Assembly (NCBI GenBank): GCA_021779135.1
Contig: JAJYBH010000010.1
Span: 1-44,655, forward strand
Direction of reading: 5' to 3'
Source: Deltaproteobacteria bacterium
Lineage (GTDB): Bacteria > Desulfobacterota > Desulfuromonadia > Geobacterales > Pseudopelobacteraceae
Length of the DNA stretch: 44,655 nucleotides
In this document: piece by piece, positions 1-10,212 of the stretch
How the letters are laid out: each line of letters begins with the position of its first letter
Numbering within the stretch: the stretch's first letter is position 1
Translations under genes and position numbers: made by a program
The notes under the pieces: model-generated
The model's input: the letters and a program-made list of their open reading frames with translations, nothing else
What the model was told of the DNA's origin: nothing
The model's database searches: none

Positions 1-2
1 AT

Positions 3-3000
3 GCCAAGGGCCATACCAAAAAGAGCTTCAGGTTGCATAAATCAGTAAAACCTCCGGGTAATGGATTGAAGACAGATTATACCATTACCCATTCACGACA
101 ACGAAGAGCCACCGATAGATGGGGAAATTGCACAGGCACTTGCACAAACTACTGCCCCCAATACTGCACAGGTCAAGGAAGTTCCACTAGCACGGAAACA
201 GCAACCATTACCCTCGATACCAAAGTAACAGGGAACATGGCATCTGATCGTTATGGACACACGGCAACCCTGTTATCCGACGGCAAGGTACTAGTAAGCG
301 GAGGGTATAATGGCAGTAATTTGAATACAGCGGAGATTTATGATCCGTCAAACGGAACGTTTAGCGCGATTTCAGGGAGTATGGTGACTGCACGTCAAAA
401 CCATACGGCAGTATTGCTTCCCAACGGCAAGGTACTTGTGTCCGGTGGATATAATGATAGTTATTTAAATACGGCGGAGATTTACGACCCAGTTGCCAAG
501 ACATTTACCGCAACAGGGAACATGACAATTGAACGCCAAAAACACACAGCAACACTGCTTTTCAACGGTAAGGTGCTCATTATCGGAGGGTCTAATGGTG
601 GTTATTTAAACACGGCAGAAATTTATGACCCTGCTAACGGGACATTTACCGCCACGGGGAATATGACAGCTTCTCGTCAAAATCACACGGCAACGCTGCT
701 GCCTAATGGCAAAGTTCTTATTGTCGGCGGTTCTAACGGGAGTTATTTATTCACTGCAGAGATTTATGACCCTGCTGACGGGACATTTACCGCTACGGGG
801 AATATGACAACTGCACGTCAGGATCATACGGCAACACTGCTGCCTAACGGAAAGGTTTTTGTAGCCGGAGGATATAATGGTCTTGATTTAAGCACAGCAG
901 AGATTTATGACCCGGGAATCGGTACATTCAGTGCTGTAGCGACTATGTCGGCTGCCCGTTATAGCCACACGGCGACGCTGCTTCCCAGTGGAAAGGTGCT
1001 TGTATCCGGTGGACATGGCAGCGCTATGAACACGTCAGAGATATATGACCCTGCTGCCGGGACATTTACCGCAACAGGAAACATGTCGTTTGGCCGTTAT
1101 GGGCACACGGCAACGCTGTTAGCCAGCGGTAACGTTTTGTTTACCGGCGGGTCAAATGGCAGCTATTTAAATACGGCAGAAATTTATGATTCTACTGCGG
1201 GGACATTTATCGTTACAGGGAACATGACAAATTCCCGGTACTGGCACACATCAACGCTGCTGCCCAACGGCAAGGTGCTTATTACAGGTGGAATTGGCAG
1301 TAATTCGTACACGGCAGAAATTTATGACCCTGCTACCGGGACTTTTACCGCGACAGGGAACATGCTGATTGGCCGTTATGGTCACACGGCAACCCTGCTG
1401 CTCAACGGCAAGGTGCTTATTTCAGGAGGGTATGGCAGTGGTTGGTACACTGCAGAAATTTATGACCCTGTTACCGGAACATTTACCATGACAGGTAATA
1501 TGTCGATTGGCCGTTACGGGCACGCGGCAACGTTGCTGTACGACGGCATGGTGCTCATTACGGGTGGAGATAACATAAATTCGCAAACGACAGAAATTTA
1601 TAACCCTGTTACCGGGACATTTTACATTACTGGGAGTATGGCAACCGCTCGTTTCCGGCACACGGCAACGTTGTTACCAGGCGGAAAGGTGCTTATATCA
1701 GGTGGATATAATTATAATAGCAACAGTTATTTGAATTCAGCTGAAATATATGATGTATCTGCTGGGACTTTTACCACGACAGGTACCATGGCATCTAGTC
1801 GATATGGTCACACGACAACGTTGCTTCCAAACGGCAACGTGCTTATAACCGGCGGATATAATGGCAGCACCGTCTTGGACAAAGCTGAGATTTATAACCC
1901 TGTAGCAGGCACATTTACAACTACAGGAAATATGGCCTTTGGTCGTAATAGTCACAATGCAACGTTGCTCCCAAGCGGCAAGGTGCTTGTAACCGGAGGA
2001 TATAATGGCAGCATTGACTTAAACACAGCAGAGATTTTCGACCCCGCTGCCGGGGCATTTACAGCTACAGGAAATTTGATAACAGCACGTGAATTTTCAA
2101 TGTCAACACTGTTACCGAGCGGGAATGTGCTTGTAACCGGAGGATACAATGGAGGTAGCTATTTAAACGCTGCCGAGTTATATGATGCCGGACTGGGATA
2201 CACTGCCAATCGCCAGTCGGTGATTTCAGGGATAACCGCCTCGTCCGGCAAGATGGTCCTGAGCGGGACAGGATTCAGGGGAGATTCAGAAGGTTCCTCA
2301 GGAAATTCCAATAGCTCTTCTTCCGGGCTTCCCATACTTCAACTGCAGAGAGTGGAAGGCGGCGACTTGCACATTTTAAGCCCCGACCCGAACAGCAATT
2401 GGTCATCTACTTCATTCACATCTACTGCATCGTCTCTATCTTCCCTGATAAACGGTCATTACCTTATTTCCATCATAGCAGGTGGGGTTCCAGGCATACC
2501 AAATATAGTGTCTATTGCCCCGGCCATCTCCTATTCTCCGATTGGTGAAAAAGATTTCGGCTCTGTTACTCAAGGCAGCTTGTCCACTCCACAGACTTTC
2601 ACAATTACGAACTCCGGACTAAAATATCTCAATGTAAGCTCAATATACATCAGCGGTACAAATCCTTCTCAGTTCTTTATAGTAGGTGATTCATGCTCTA
2701 ATTCCACACTGACACCCGGGGGAACCTGCTCGGTAAATGTCTACTTTAGACCAAACGGCGTTGGCACTATGAACGCAAGCGTTTCGATTCCATCTAATGC
2801 GCCTTCCAGTGGGCCGGCCACCTTGATAAACCTGACCGGCATTTCCTTAGCATCACCTGTAAATGGTGCATGCGGTTCTGCAAACGGTGGATCATTTATC
2901 ACTGCCCCCGAAAGCGATCTCTGTGCAGCAGGCACTCCGACAACAGTGTCAGGCAGCGGCCCGTGGACATGGAGCTGTACAGGTCTCTACGACGGCACAA

Positions 3001-6000
3001 CCGCTGACTGTTCGGCAAACATCCAGACCTATACGGTATCCTTTGTCAGCGGCGGTAACGGCAGCCTGTCCGGGACAGTCAGCCAGACAATCAATGCAGG
3101 GGCCGCGACATCAGTTGTGACCGCTGTTCCGTCCACGGGCTATCATTTCGTCAACTGGACCGGCACGGGCGGATTCGTCACTACCACGACCAACCCGCTA
3201 ACAGTCGCCAATGTCGCGGCAGATCTGACGATTACTGCCAATTTTGCTCCTGATACTGTCAACGGTGTCTGCGGTACATCCAATGGAAGCTCTTTTGCCC
3301 TGGCCCCCGACAGCAACCTCTGCACAAACGGCATCCCGACATCTGTGACCGGCAGCGGCCCGTGGACATGGAGTTGTACGGGAATAAATGGCGGTACGAC
3401 AACCGATTGTTCAGCAAATATAACGACTGCAAGCGTGTCGAAGGTTCTCGTCGCGGGAGGGATGTCCAGTAACAGCACGGCACCACCTACGGCAGAGGTG
3501 TTCGACCAAGCCACAGGAACCTGGAGTTCGACGTCAAATACGATCGCCTACGGTACCATCCCGACCGACGGCATTTGCAATGCAAACATGACGCTGCTCG
3601 GCTCCGGAAAGGCCCTTATCGCCGGCGGCAGCTGCGGCGGAGACGATGGGACCACCACCAATGCCACAAGCCTCTATGATCCGGCCACCAATCTTTGGAG
3701 CACGGGCGCCTTAATGGCATACGGCAGGAACAGCTTCGGTCTCGTGACACTTCCCAATGGTGATGCTTTGGCCTTCGCCGGCTGCGCGGGCGGCTGCTCG
3801 GGTCCTAACGTGCTCTGGCAGTATTTCTGGACTGTTGGAGGGACAGCCGAGCTGTACTCCTCTACGAACAACAGCTGGGTCACAAAACATCCGCTCAACA
3901 CGGCCCGTGCAGGAATGGGAGGTCAGAACAGCAAGACGGTCGCCTTGCAGGATGGAAAGGTGCTGGTGTGTGGTGGTAATGATGCCTTCAACACCACTTA
4001 TACCAGCTGTGAGATCTATGACCCTGCCGCCGACGCTTGGACGACCACCGCCGGAGCCTATCCCGAACTCTACGGCCCTAACGGCCTGGTTCTGCTTGAC
4101 ACCGGAAAGGTCCTGTCTGTCCTTAACTATTCGCTCGGAGCGGTGTTGTTCGATCCGGCCACCGGTATGTGGAGCGCAACTGGCGCCCCGTTGAGCATCC
4201 AGACCAACGCACATCTCGTCAAGCTGGGTGACGGCCGCGTCCTCATGACCGGCGGTTTTGTCAACAACTCCGGGACGTACGACACACTGGCAACCGCCCA
4301 GATATATGACCCAACCACTGGTACTTGGTCAGCTACCGGTTCCATGGGCATCGGGCGATACAGTCACTTTGCCGTTCTGCTTGGAGACGGAAAAGTACTT
4401 GCCGGTGGTGGCGTTACCGGAAGCACCACATCAACGTGGGGACTGCCGGTTGTATCCGCCGAGATTTTCGACCCGTTCACCGGCCTGTGGAGCCCGACCG
4501 GCTCTATGTCCCAGCCTCGCTGGAGTAATGTCAACGCCGTGCGCCTGCCGCCCCCCGCAGACACAACGGCGCCAGAAGTCACCTTCGCCCTGCCGGCCAA
4601 TGCCTCCAGTACGACAGTTGGTATTACCACTCTTAGCGCCACCGACAATGTCGCGGTTACCGGCTATTGCCTGAGCGAGACCGACAGCAGCAGCAGCTGC
4701 AATTGGAGCAGCAGCGCTCCGTCGATCTACACCTTTGCAACCGATGGCATCAGGACACTCTTCGCCTTTGCCAAAGACGCGTCAGGCAATATTTCACCAT
4801 CCGTTTCTGCAACAGTAAACATACAGACCGAGAAATTCTTGACTATCACCAAATCAGGTTCCGGGACAGGAACAGTCATCAGTTCGCCTGCCGGCATCAA
4901 CTGCGGAACAACCTGCTCTGCACCTTTCCTCAGCGGGTCGGCAGTGGTGCTATTTCAAACGCCTGACAGCAACGCGGGGTTCAGCTGGTGGGAAGATGCA
5001 TGCAGCGGCACCGGAGACTGTGCCTTCAGCATGTCGACTGACAAAGGAGTTACAGCCAATTTCACTTCATCACCCATGGTGAAGAACAAGAGGACGGGAG
5101 TGGCCTACAGCCTGCTGCAAACGGCATATAGCGAAGCGCTGCATGGCGATACGATCATGGCGCTTTCTACGCTGCCGGCCGCCGGGCTGTTACTTGACGC
5201 GCCTAAAAGCCTTACCATCGAAGGCGGGTATGCTTCCGACTATGCATCCTGCAACGGCCTGACCCCTGTCTTTGGACCGATAACCGTAAAAGTCCTGACA
5301 CAGGTGAGCGGTATTGCCGTCAGGGCCTTGCAGAGCAGCACCAAGACCATCACGGCATTCAGTTTTGCGAGCCCTGCCGTAGAGGGTATTATAGACGAAG
5401 CAACTCATTCCATTACTATAACCGTCCCATCCGGCACAGATGTCACTGCCCTGACTCCGACAATCACCCACACCGGGGCAAGCATCTCCCCTGCAACAGG
5501 GACGCCACGAGACTTCACCAATCCGGCCGTTTATTCCGTTACAGCTGAAGACTCCACGACTCAGGCGTATACGGTAACCATCCAGTTCATGGAACCGTAT
5601 GCACTCCCCACAACCGCAACAGATGTCAGCCTGGGGGCAAATAGTGTGTTGGTCGATGGCAACAGGGCCTACATCACTGAGGGGACAGTATTCAAGGTGC
5701 TCGATGTCAGCAACCCGCTGAGCCCGGTTTTGCTCGGAAGCGTCAACCACGGTTTTACCGATCTGCGCGTTGAGGCCCACGCCATCTTCAACAACATCGT
5801 GTGGTGCGTGAGGTCGTCTTCGGGCGGCTACGGTGAGGCAACTTATGTATTCGGCGTCGATGTCAGCGACCCGGCAAACCTTGTGGTTCGAGGCACGCTG
5901 ACCCTGCAGACATCGTCTTCTCTGCTCGCTAATGTCTCGCTAATATATGCGGGCTATTTGATCGTGCATGACTATAGTCGCAACCTGATCTACGTTATCA

Positions 6001-6584
6001 GCATCAGCAACCCGGATGCGCCAACGATATACAGCTCGTGGCCGGTCCCCAGTATGGTAAATAGCGGCCCTGGTGTTATGATGATCGATGGAACGCTGCT
6101 TTATCTGAATTGTAGAGAAAATTACACCTTTAGGATATATAACCTCGCCGACCTTACAGCAGTTGCTCAATTAGGTTTCGTAGCATTACCGGAAGACTCT
6201 TCGGGGCCAGCAATTAAAATAGGATCATATGTCTATATTTCAGATGGCTCTGGGCTGCGCGTCATAGATGTTTCCAACCCGGCGACCCCCTCTATTGCAG
6301 GATCATTGGCAGTGAGTAGTGGGTATCTTAAATCGAGACATGGCAAGCTGTTTTCATTTGACCTTAGCACTCCTACGGTTCGGGCTTACTCGTTAACTAA
6401 CCCGATAGCCCCTGTGCTCGAGGCATCTTCTACCGTGGCCGTTCCAGCCCCTTCAACCAGCTTGACTCTATATCCGTTATCCTTCCCGGCTAGTGATTGG
6501 GTCGGGAATTATCTGATAGGGATGACATGGGGAAGTGCCGTACAATTTAATGGCGCCAGGGCATTGAACTTAACGGTGAATTGA
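3..6584 (+). CDS. Giant secreted multidomain kelch / LVIVD repeat protein (5'-partial)
   Basis: The frame is open to the left edge, so the true start and any signal peptide lie outside the window. A TTG at 33 is in frame but has no good ribosome site. Numbered from that TTG, residues 67-725 hold 14 kelch repeats of about 48 aa (GNM...RxxHTATLLPNGKVLvxGG...TAEIYDP.tGTFTaT). An Ig-like choice-of-anchor-D domain follows (about 830-940). Two Cys-containing GSGPWTWSC modules then flank an InlB-type repeat (about 945-1125). A second, more divergent kelch block covers about 1134-1503. After that come Ig-like and bacterial-repeat modules, a DUF5018-like domain, and C-terminal LVIVD beta-propeller repeats (about 1856-2183). 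No sortase or membrane anchor is visible at the end. It is probably an extracellular or outer-surface adhesion or structural protein; this role is inferred from the domains. The family is common in Geobacter-like genomes. Confidence 0.85.
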   Translation, partial: AKGHTKKSFRLHKSVKPPGNGLKTDYTITHSRQRRATDRWGNCTGTCTNYCPQYCTGQGSSTSTETATITLDTKVTGNMASDRYGHTATLLSDGKVLVSGGYNGSNLNTAEIYDPSNGTFSAISGSMVTARQNHTAVLLPNGKVLVSGGYNDSYLNTAEIYDPVAKTFTATGNMTIERQKHTATLLFNGKVLIIGGSNGGYLNTAEIYDPANGTFTATGNMTASRQNHTATLLPNGKVLIVGGSNGSYLFTAEIYDPADGTFTATGNMTTARQDHTATLLPNGKVFVAGGYNGLDLSTAEIYDPGIGTFSAVATMSAARYSHTATLLPSGKVLVSGGHGSAMNTSEIYDPAAGTFTATGNMSFGRYGHTATLLASGNVLFTGGSNGSYLNTAEIYDSTAGTFIVTGNMTNSRYWHTSTLLPNGKVLITGGIGSNSYTAEIYDPATGTFTATGNMLIGRYGHTATLLLNGKVLISGGYGSGWYTAEIYDPVTGTFTMTGNMSIGRYGHAATLLYDGMVLITGGDNINSQTTEIYNPVTGTFYITGSMATARFRHTATLLPGGKVLISGGYNYNSNSYLNSAEIYDVSAGTFTTTGTMASSRYGHTTTLLPNGNVLITGGYNGSTVLDKAEIYNPVAGTFTTTGNMAFGRNSHNATLLPSGKVLVTGGYNGSIDLNTAEIFDPAAGAFTATGNLITAREFSMSTLLPSGNVLVTGGYNGGSYLNAAELYDAGLGYTANRQSVISGITASSGKMVLSGTGFRGDSEGSSGNSNSSSSGLPILQLQRVEGGDLHILSPDPNSNWSSTSFTSTASSLSSLINGHYLISIIAGGVPGIPNIVSIAPAISYSPIGEKDFGSVTQGSLSTPQTFTITNSGLKYLNVSSIYISGTNPSQFFIVGDSCSNSTLTPGGTCSVNVYFRPNGVGTMNASVSIPSNAPSSGPATLINLTGISLASPVNGACGSANGGSFITAPESDLCAAGTPTTVSGSGPWTWSCTGLYDGTTADCSANIQTYTVSFVSGGNGSLSGTVSQTINAGAATSVVTAVPSTGYHFVNWTGTGGFVTTTTNPLTVANVAADLTITANFAPDTVNGVCGTSNGSSFALAPDSNLCTNGIPTSVTGSGPWTWSCTGINGGTTTDCSANITTASVSKVLVAGGMSSNSTAPPTAEVFDQATGTWSSTSNTIAYGTIPTDGICNANMTLLGSGKALIAGGSCGGDDGTTTNATSLYDPATNLWSTGALMAYGRNSFGLVTLPNGDALAFAGCAGGCSGPNVLWQYFWTVGGTAELYSSTNNSWVTKHPLNTARAGMGGQNSKTVALQDGKVLVCGGNDAFNTTYTSCEIYDPAADAWTTTAGAYPELYGPNGLVLLDTGKVLSVLNYSLGAVLFDPATGMWSATGAPLSIQTNAHLVKLGDGRVLMTGGFVNNSGTYDTLATAQIYDPTTGTWSATGSMGIGRYSHFAVLLGDGKVLAGGGVTGSTTSTWGLPVVSAEIFDPFTGLWSPTGSMSQPRWSNVNAVRLPPPADTTAPEVTFALPANASSTTVGITTLSATDNVAVTGYCLSETDSSSSCNWSSSAPSIYTFATDGIRTLFAFAKDASGNISPSVSATVNIQTEKFLTITKSGSGTGTVISSPAGINCGTTCSAPFLSGSAVVLFQTPDSNAGFSWWEDACSGTGDCAFSMSTDKGVTANFTSSPMVKNKRTGVAYSLLQTAYSEALHGDTIMALSTLPAAGLLLDAPKSLTIEGGYASDYASCNGLTPVFGPITVKVLTQVSGIAVRALQSSTKTITAFSFASPAVEGIIDEATHSITITVPSGTDVTALTPTITHTGASISPATGTPRDFTNPAVYSVTAEDSTTQAYTVTIQFMEPYALPTTATDVSLGANSVLVDGNRAYITEGTVFKVLDVSNPLSPVLLGSVNHGFTDLRVEAHAIFNNIVWCVRSSSGGYGEATYVFGVDVSDPANLVVRGTLTLQTSSSLLANVSLIYAGYLIVHDYSRNLIYVISISNPDAPTIYSSWPVPSMVNSGPGVMMIDGTLLYLNCRENYTFRIYNLADLTAVAQLGFVALPEDSSGPAIKIGSYVYISDGSGLRVIDVSNPATPSIAGSLAVSSGYLKSRHGKLFSFDLSTPTVRAYSLTNPIAPVLEASSTVAVPAPSTSLTLYPLSFPASDWVGNYLIGMTWGSAVQFNGARALNLTVN

Positions 6585-6635
6585 CATACTGAGGAACCTG
6601 CCTTGCACATTTAGATGGGATTGCATCCAACTGAT

Positions 6636-6666
6636 ATAGAAGCCGTCCCAGGCCGGCGGCTTCTAT
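6636..6666 (+). terminator. Hairpin after the kelch gene, possible terminator
   Basis: A perfect 10-bp stem (ATAGAAGCCG / CGGCTTCTAT) with an 11-nt loop starts 52 bp after the stop codon. No U-tract follows, so intrinsic termination is uncertain. Confidence 0.35.
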
Positions 6667-6702
6667 CATGTGTCGTTCCTTTCAATCTCCACCTTATCCA
6701 TC

Positions 6703-6732
6703 TTGATAAGCCGCCAGTGTATGTGGTATAAA
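6703..6732 (+). promoter_or_regulatory. Candidate sigma70 promoter for the peptidylprolyl isomerase gene
   Basis: TTGATA and TATAAA are separated by 18 bp and lie 50 bp upstream of the start codon. This was found by eye only. Confidence 0.35.
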
Positions 6733-6782
6733 CTGCCTGATTTTATACCCACTTTGGGTGATAAACTTCAGAGGTGAAAAAC

Positions 6783-7718
6783 ATGCTGGCAAAAACTATT
6801 CTCGTGGCACTTTTTCTGGTGGTATCGATAGCAGGCACTCTATCGGCTGAAGAAACCAATCCGATTTTAGGAAAAACAGAGGATTTTATAATCAGAGAAG
6901 CAGACCTGGACCGTATTCTGGCCAGCCAACCGCCAGCCGTTCAGAAACAATTTCAGGACAATCCAAAACAACGATTCGACCTTGTCAGGGAAATCCTGAT
7001 AAAAAAGGCGATCGTTGCCAAGGCAAGGAAAGAGGGTTTTGACAGGAAACCGGAGATAAAGGAACAATTGAGCTACGTTTTCGACAATTTCATCTCGCAG
7101 GAATATCTGGCCAAGGTTGTGGCCGCAGGCGTAACCGTACCGGAAGAAGATCTGAAAAAATACTATCAGGAACATGAAAAGGATTTTCAACTGCCCGAAC
7201 AGATCAAGGTGCGGCACATCCTGATTGCATCGCCGAAAGACGCAATACCGGAGGAGCGGGAAAAGGCCCGTGCCAGGGCGGAAAAGATCCTGCAACGACT
7301 GAACAAGGGAGAGGATTTCGCCAAGTTGGCCGGCGAGGCTTCCGAAGACCCGATCTCAGCACCGAAGGGGGGGGAACTCGCCCCCATCACCCTCGGGAAG
7401 ACCAATTCCGAAGAGTTTGAAAAGGCTGCCTTTGCCCTGAAGGACGGCGAAATAAGCGGCATAGTGCCCACCTCCTACGGGTTTCACATCATAAAGATGG
7501 ACGAACGGAAGGAGAAACGGACCGCGTCCTTTGCAGAGGCCCGGGATTTCATTTACAACAAACTGAAGACCGAGCTGGAGCAGAAGAAGGTCCAGAAATT
7601 TGTGGAGCAAGCCGTCAAAGATGCCGGCCTGGAGGTATATGCTGAAAAACCATCCGGGACACAAGAGATGAGTGAAAAGAACCAGGACTCCGGTAAAACG
7701 GGCGACATAAAAAAATAA
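6783..7718 (+). CDS. Periplasmic parvulin-type peptidylprolyl isomerase (SurA/PpiC-like)
   Basis: This is an exported foldase that would isomerise X-Pro bonds and help fold envelope proteins. A hydrophobic signal peptide (LAKTILVALFLVVSIAGTLSA) is followed by an N-terminal SurA_N-like helical region. The rotamase domain lies at about residues 140-240; it contains the typical IKVRHILIASP strand, the PKGGELAPI loop and the end SYGFHIIKMDER. I chose ATG 6783 because AGAGGTG lies 6 nt upstream; a GTG at 6774 in the same frame overlaps that ribosome site. The C-terminus is a charged, Glu/Lys-rich tail. It stands alone between the kelch gene and prs. It is close to SurA/PrsA in layout, but one rotamase domain rather than two makes PpiC/PrsA-like the safer name. 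Confidence 0.85.
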   Translation: MLAKTILVALFLVVSIAGTLSAEETNPILGKTEDFIIREADLDRILASQPPAVQKQFQDNPKQRFDLVREILIKKAIVAKARKEGFDRKPEIKEQLSYVFDNFISQEYLAKVVAAGVTVPEEDLKKYYQEHEKDFQLPEQIKVRHILIASPKDAIPEEREKARARAEKILQRLNKGEDFAKLAGEASEDPISAPKGGELAPITLGKTNSEEFEKAAFALKDGEISGIVPTSYGFHIIKMDERKEKRTASFAEARDFIYNKLKTELEQKKVQKFVEQAVKDAGLEVYAEKPSGTQEMSEKNQDSGKTGDIKK

Positions 7719-7821
7719 TTTCCTGGCGGAACCGGGGCTAACCTATCGTCGATGTTCGTAGAACCGGTCATCTTCCGTATGGCGGACGACGCCCCAGACT
7801 AGATAAAATATGCATTTATGA

Positions 7822-7850
7822 TTGACTTTGATGTGACGATATTGTAAAAA
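7822..7850 (+). promoter_or_regulatory. Candidate promoter upstream of prs
   Basis: TTGACT is followed after 17 bp by a weak -10 (TAAAAA), 100 bp before the prs start. The rest of the 231-bp gap shows no gene. Confidence 0.25.
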
Positions 7851-7949
7851 TTTGCATTTCAGGGAATTCCTGACTCGGCCATCTTGCGTCTCGATTCCGG
7901 ATACCCCTGAAACGTGTCTCTTTTCACATTGAAAGGTAACTGAACGATC

Positions 7950-8894
7950 ATGCACGACAAGATCAGGGTTTTTACCGGGAACTCCAATCCCGCCCTCGCC
8001 CAGAAAATTTGTGACTGTCTCCATGTGCCTCTCGGCGGCGCCCGTGTCCGCACCTTCTCCGACGGCGAGATCATGATCGAAATCACTGAGAATGTCCGCG
8101 GCCGAGATGTCTACATTGTCCAGTCCACCTGCGCCCCCACAAACAACAACCTGATGGAACTGCTGATCATGACCGATGCCCTCAAGCGGGCTTCGGCCGC
8201 GACCATTACTGCCGTGATGCCCTATTACGGCTATGCCCGCCAGGACCGCAAGGCCGCGCCGCGCACACCCATCACCGCCAAACTGGTGGCCGACGTGATT
8301 ACCACGGCCGGTGTCGACCGGGTGGTTACGATCGACCTGCATGCGGGACAAATCCAGGGATTCTTCAATATTCCGGTGGACAACCTGTATGCAGCGCCGG
8401 TTATGCTCGACTACCTCAAAAATCGCTTTAAAGACGAAAAGGTCGTCATGGTATCCCCGGATGCCGGAGGTACCGAGCGGGCGCGGGCATTCGCCAAACG
8501 CCTGGAATGCACCCTGGCCGTAATCGACAAGCGCCGCACCGGCCCCAATGTGGCCGAGGTGATGCATCTGATCGGTGATGTACGGGACAAGGTTGCCATT
8601 ATCCTGGATGATATGATCGATACCGCCGGGACCCTGACCCAGGCAGCCAAGGCACTCAAGGAAAACGGCGCCAGCGCCATCTATGCCTGCGCCACCCACG
8701 GTGTGCTTTCCGGCCCGGCCATCGAACGCATCAACAACTCCGCGATAGAAGAAATCCTTCTGACCGACACGATTCCACTGGGTGACAAAGAGCTGCAGAC
8801 CAGCAAGGTGCGCATGCTGTCCATTGCCGAACTACTGGCTGAAGCCATCCGGCGTATTCATGAGGATGAATCGGTCAGCTCGCTTTTCGTTTAA
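7950..8894 (+). CDS. prs: Ribose-phosphate pyrophosphokinase (PRPP synthetase)
   Basis: It makes 5-phosphoribosyl-1-pyrophosphate from ribose 5-phosphate and ATP, for nucleotide, histidine and tryptophan synthesis, in the cytoplasm. The 314-aa length is normal for class I enzymes. Visible family signatures are the N-terminal [10 protein letters not shown], the ATP-binding [11 protein letters not shown], the metal-site [14 protein letters not shown], the VSPDAGG segment and the PRPP loop [11 protein letters not shown]. The ATG is preceded by AAAGGTAA. It heads a same-strand run with rplY, pth and ychF, a neighbourhood commonly conserved in bacteria, and so is probably co-transcribed with them. 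Confidence 0.97.
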   Translation: MHDKIRVFTGNSNPALAQKICDCLHVPLGGARVRTFSDGEIMIEITENVRGRDVYIVQSTCAPTNNNLMELLIMTDALKRASAATITAVMPYYGYARQDRKAAPRTPITAKLVADVITTAGVDRVVTIDLHAGQIQGFFNIPVDNLYAAPVMLDYLKNRFKDEKVVMVSPDAGGTERARAFAKRLECTLAVIDKRRTGPNVAEVMHLIGDVRDKVAIILDDMIDTAGTLTQAAKALKENGASAIYACATHGVLSGPAIERINNSAIEEILLTDTIPLGDKELQTSKVRMLSIAELLAEAIRRIHEDESVSSLFV

Positions 8895-8980
8895 ATAGAA
8901 TACTTCCGGAATCACAAAGAAAATTTACTATAGATGAGTACCGGGTGGGTCTATGCCACCACAACAATTGGAGGAACACT

Positions 8981-9577
8981 ATGCAATATAAACAGTTGAA
9001 CGTAGAATTGAGATCAAAAACCGGCAAGGGCATCAGCCGCCAGTTGAGAATGGCAGATATGGTTCCGGGAGTCGTGTACGGCAAGGGGATGGATCCAGTA
9101 GCTGTCAGTATAAAATACCGCGAGCTCCGGACCGCATTGGCAGGCGAAGGCGGCCAGAACAACCTGCTAACCTTGGTTGGAGGAGGAAGCCTGGATCAGT
9201 CCACCGTCATCATCGTCGACCTGCAGCGCGATGCGCTCAAGGGCACCTACAAGCATGTAGACCTTCATCGCATCAATATGACCGAGAAACTGCGCGTCAC
9301 CGTTCCGGTTGTCCTGAAAGGCGATTCGATTGGCGTCAAGGAAGGCGGCCTGCTCGACCTGGCTCATCACGAGCTGCATGTGGAATGCCTGCCTAACAAT
9401 ATTCCCGACCACATCGAAATCGATATTTCCAAGCTTGGGATCTCCCACTCGATTCATGTCGGTGAGATAACGCTTCCTGAAGGGGTGACGATACTGGACA
9501 ACCCCAAAACACCCGTCGTCAGCGTTCTCGGCAGGGCCAAGGAAGCTGAAGCGACAGCTGAAGCCACGGCAGCCTGA
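8981..9577 (+). CDS. rplY: 50S ribosomal protein L25 / general stress protein Ctc
   Basis: This is a 5S rRNA-binding ribosomal protein of the long (Ctc) type, with an N-terminal L25 domain (about 1-90) and a C-terminal TL5/Ctc beta domain (about 95-185). The opening pattern [18 protein letters not shown]...VPGVVYGKG is characteristic. The open frame extends to 8945, but the start at 8981 is supported by GGAGG placed 6 nt upstream, giving 198 aa. An Ala/Glu-rich tail ends the protein. It lies between prs and pth, its usual neighbours. Confidence 0.94.
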   Translation: MQYKQLNVELRSKTGKGISRQLRMADMVPGVVYGKGMDPVAVSIKYRELRTALAGEGGQNNLLTLVGGGSLDQSTVIIVDLQRDALKGTYKHVDLHRINMTEKLRVTVPVVLKGDSIGVKEGGLLDLAHHELHVECLPNNIPDHIEIDISKLGISHSIHVGEITLPEGVTILDNPKTPVVSVLGRAKEAEATAEATAA

Positions 9578-9597
9578 TCAGCGACGAATTCCATCAG

Positions 9598-10197
9598 ATG
9601 AAAACGTATGTCATAGCGGGGCTGGGAAATCCCGGCCCCCAGTATCAATGGACCCGCCATAACGCGGGTTTCCTTTTTTTGGATCGGCTGGCACAACTAG
9701 AGAGCCTCTCGATTACCCGCAAGACGTTCTCTGGGCTTACCGGAGAGTGGAAGTATAACGACACCCGTCTCATCCTTCTCAAACCTCTGACATTCATGAA
9801 TCTCTCGGGGCAAGCTATCATGCAGGCGCTCCAGTTCCACAAACTTCCCCTGTCGCATCTGATCGTCGCCCACGACGACCTGGATCTGCCCTTCGGCACG
9901 ATCCGGCTCAAACAGGGCGGTGGGCATGGCGGTCATAACGGCCTGCGCTCGATCATGGGGCAGCTCGGCAAGGGTGACTTCACCCGCCTGCGCATCGGGA
10001 TCGGCAGGCCGCCCCACGGCGATACGACCAACTATGTGCTGGGAACCATTCCACCTGCCGAGATGGAGCTGTTGCCCCGAATACTGGACGGTGGCCTGGA
10101 CATGCTTGAGATGATGCTGGACGAGGGGTTGCCCAAGGCCATGAGCATGTACAACAACAGAAACTATCTGGCCCCTGATAACGGGTTAGTTCGTTAA
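9598..10197 (+). CDS. pth: Peptidyl-tRNA hydrolase
   Basis: It releases peptides from prematurely dissociated peptidyl-tRNA so the tRNA can be reused. The 199-aa length is typical. Conserved catalytic and binding residues are in place: N11 in GLGNPG, the catalytic His21 in TRHNAGF, M67-N68 in LTFMNLSG, and D94 in HDDLDLP. The GGGHGGHNGLRS segment is also present. The gene starts 20 bp after rplY with only a weak ribosome site, so translation may depend on the upstream gene. Confidence 0.97.
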   Translation: MKTYVIAGLGNPGPQYQWTRHNAGFLFLDRLAQLESLSITRKTFSGLTGEWKYNDTRLILLKPLTFMNLSGQAIMQALQFHKLPLSHLIVAHDDLDLPFGTIRLKQGGGHGGHNGLRSIMGQLGKGDFTRLRIGIGRPPHGDTTNYVLGTIPPAEMELLPRILDGGLDMLEMMLDEGLPKAMSMYNNRNYLAPDNGLVR

Positions 10198-10212
10198 CCA
10201 AAGGATATCATT

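Noticed and set aside
3711-4214. Long minus-strand frame inside the kelch gene
   Set aside because: It is antisense to strongly coding sequence with repeat structure, and has no ribosome site or family.
7743-8699. 318-codon minus-strand frame over prs
   Set aside because: It mirrors the GC-rich prs codons; prs is certain and the antisense product has no recognisable features.
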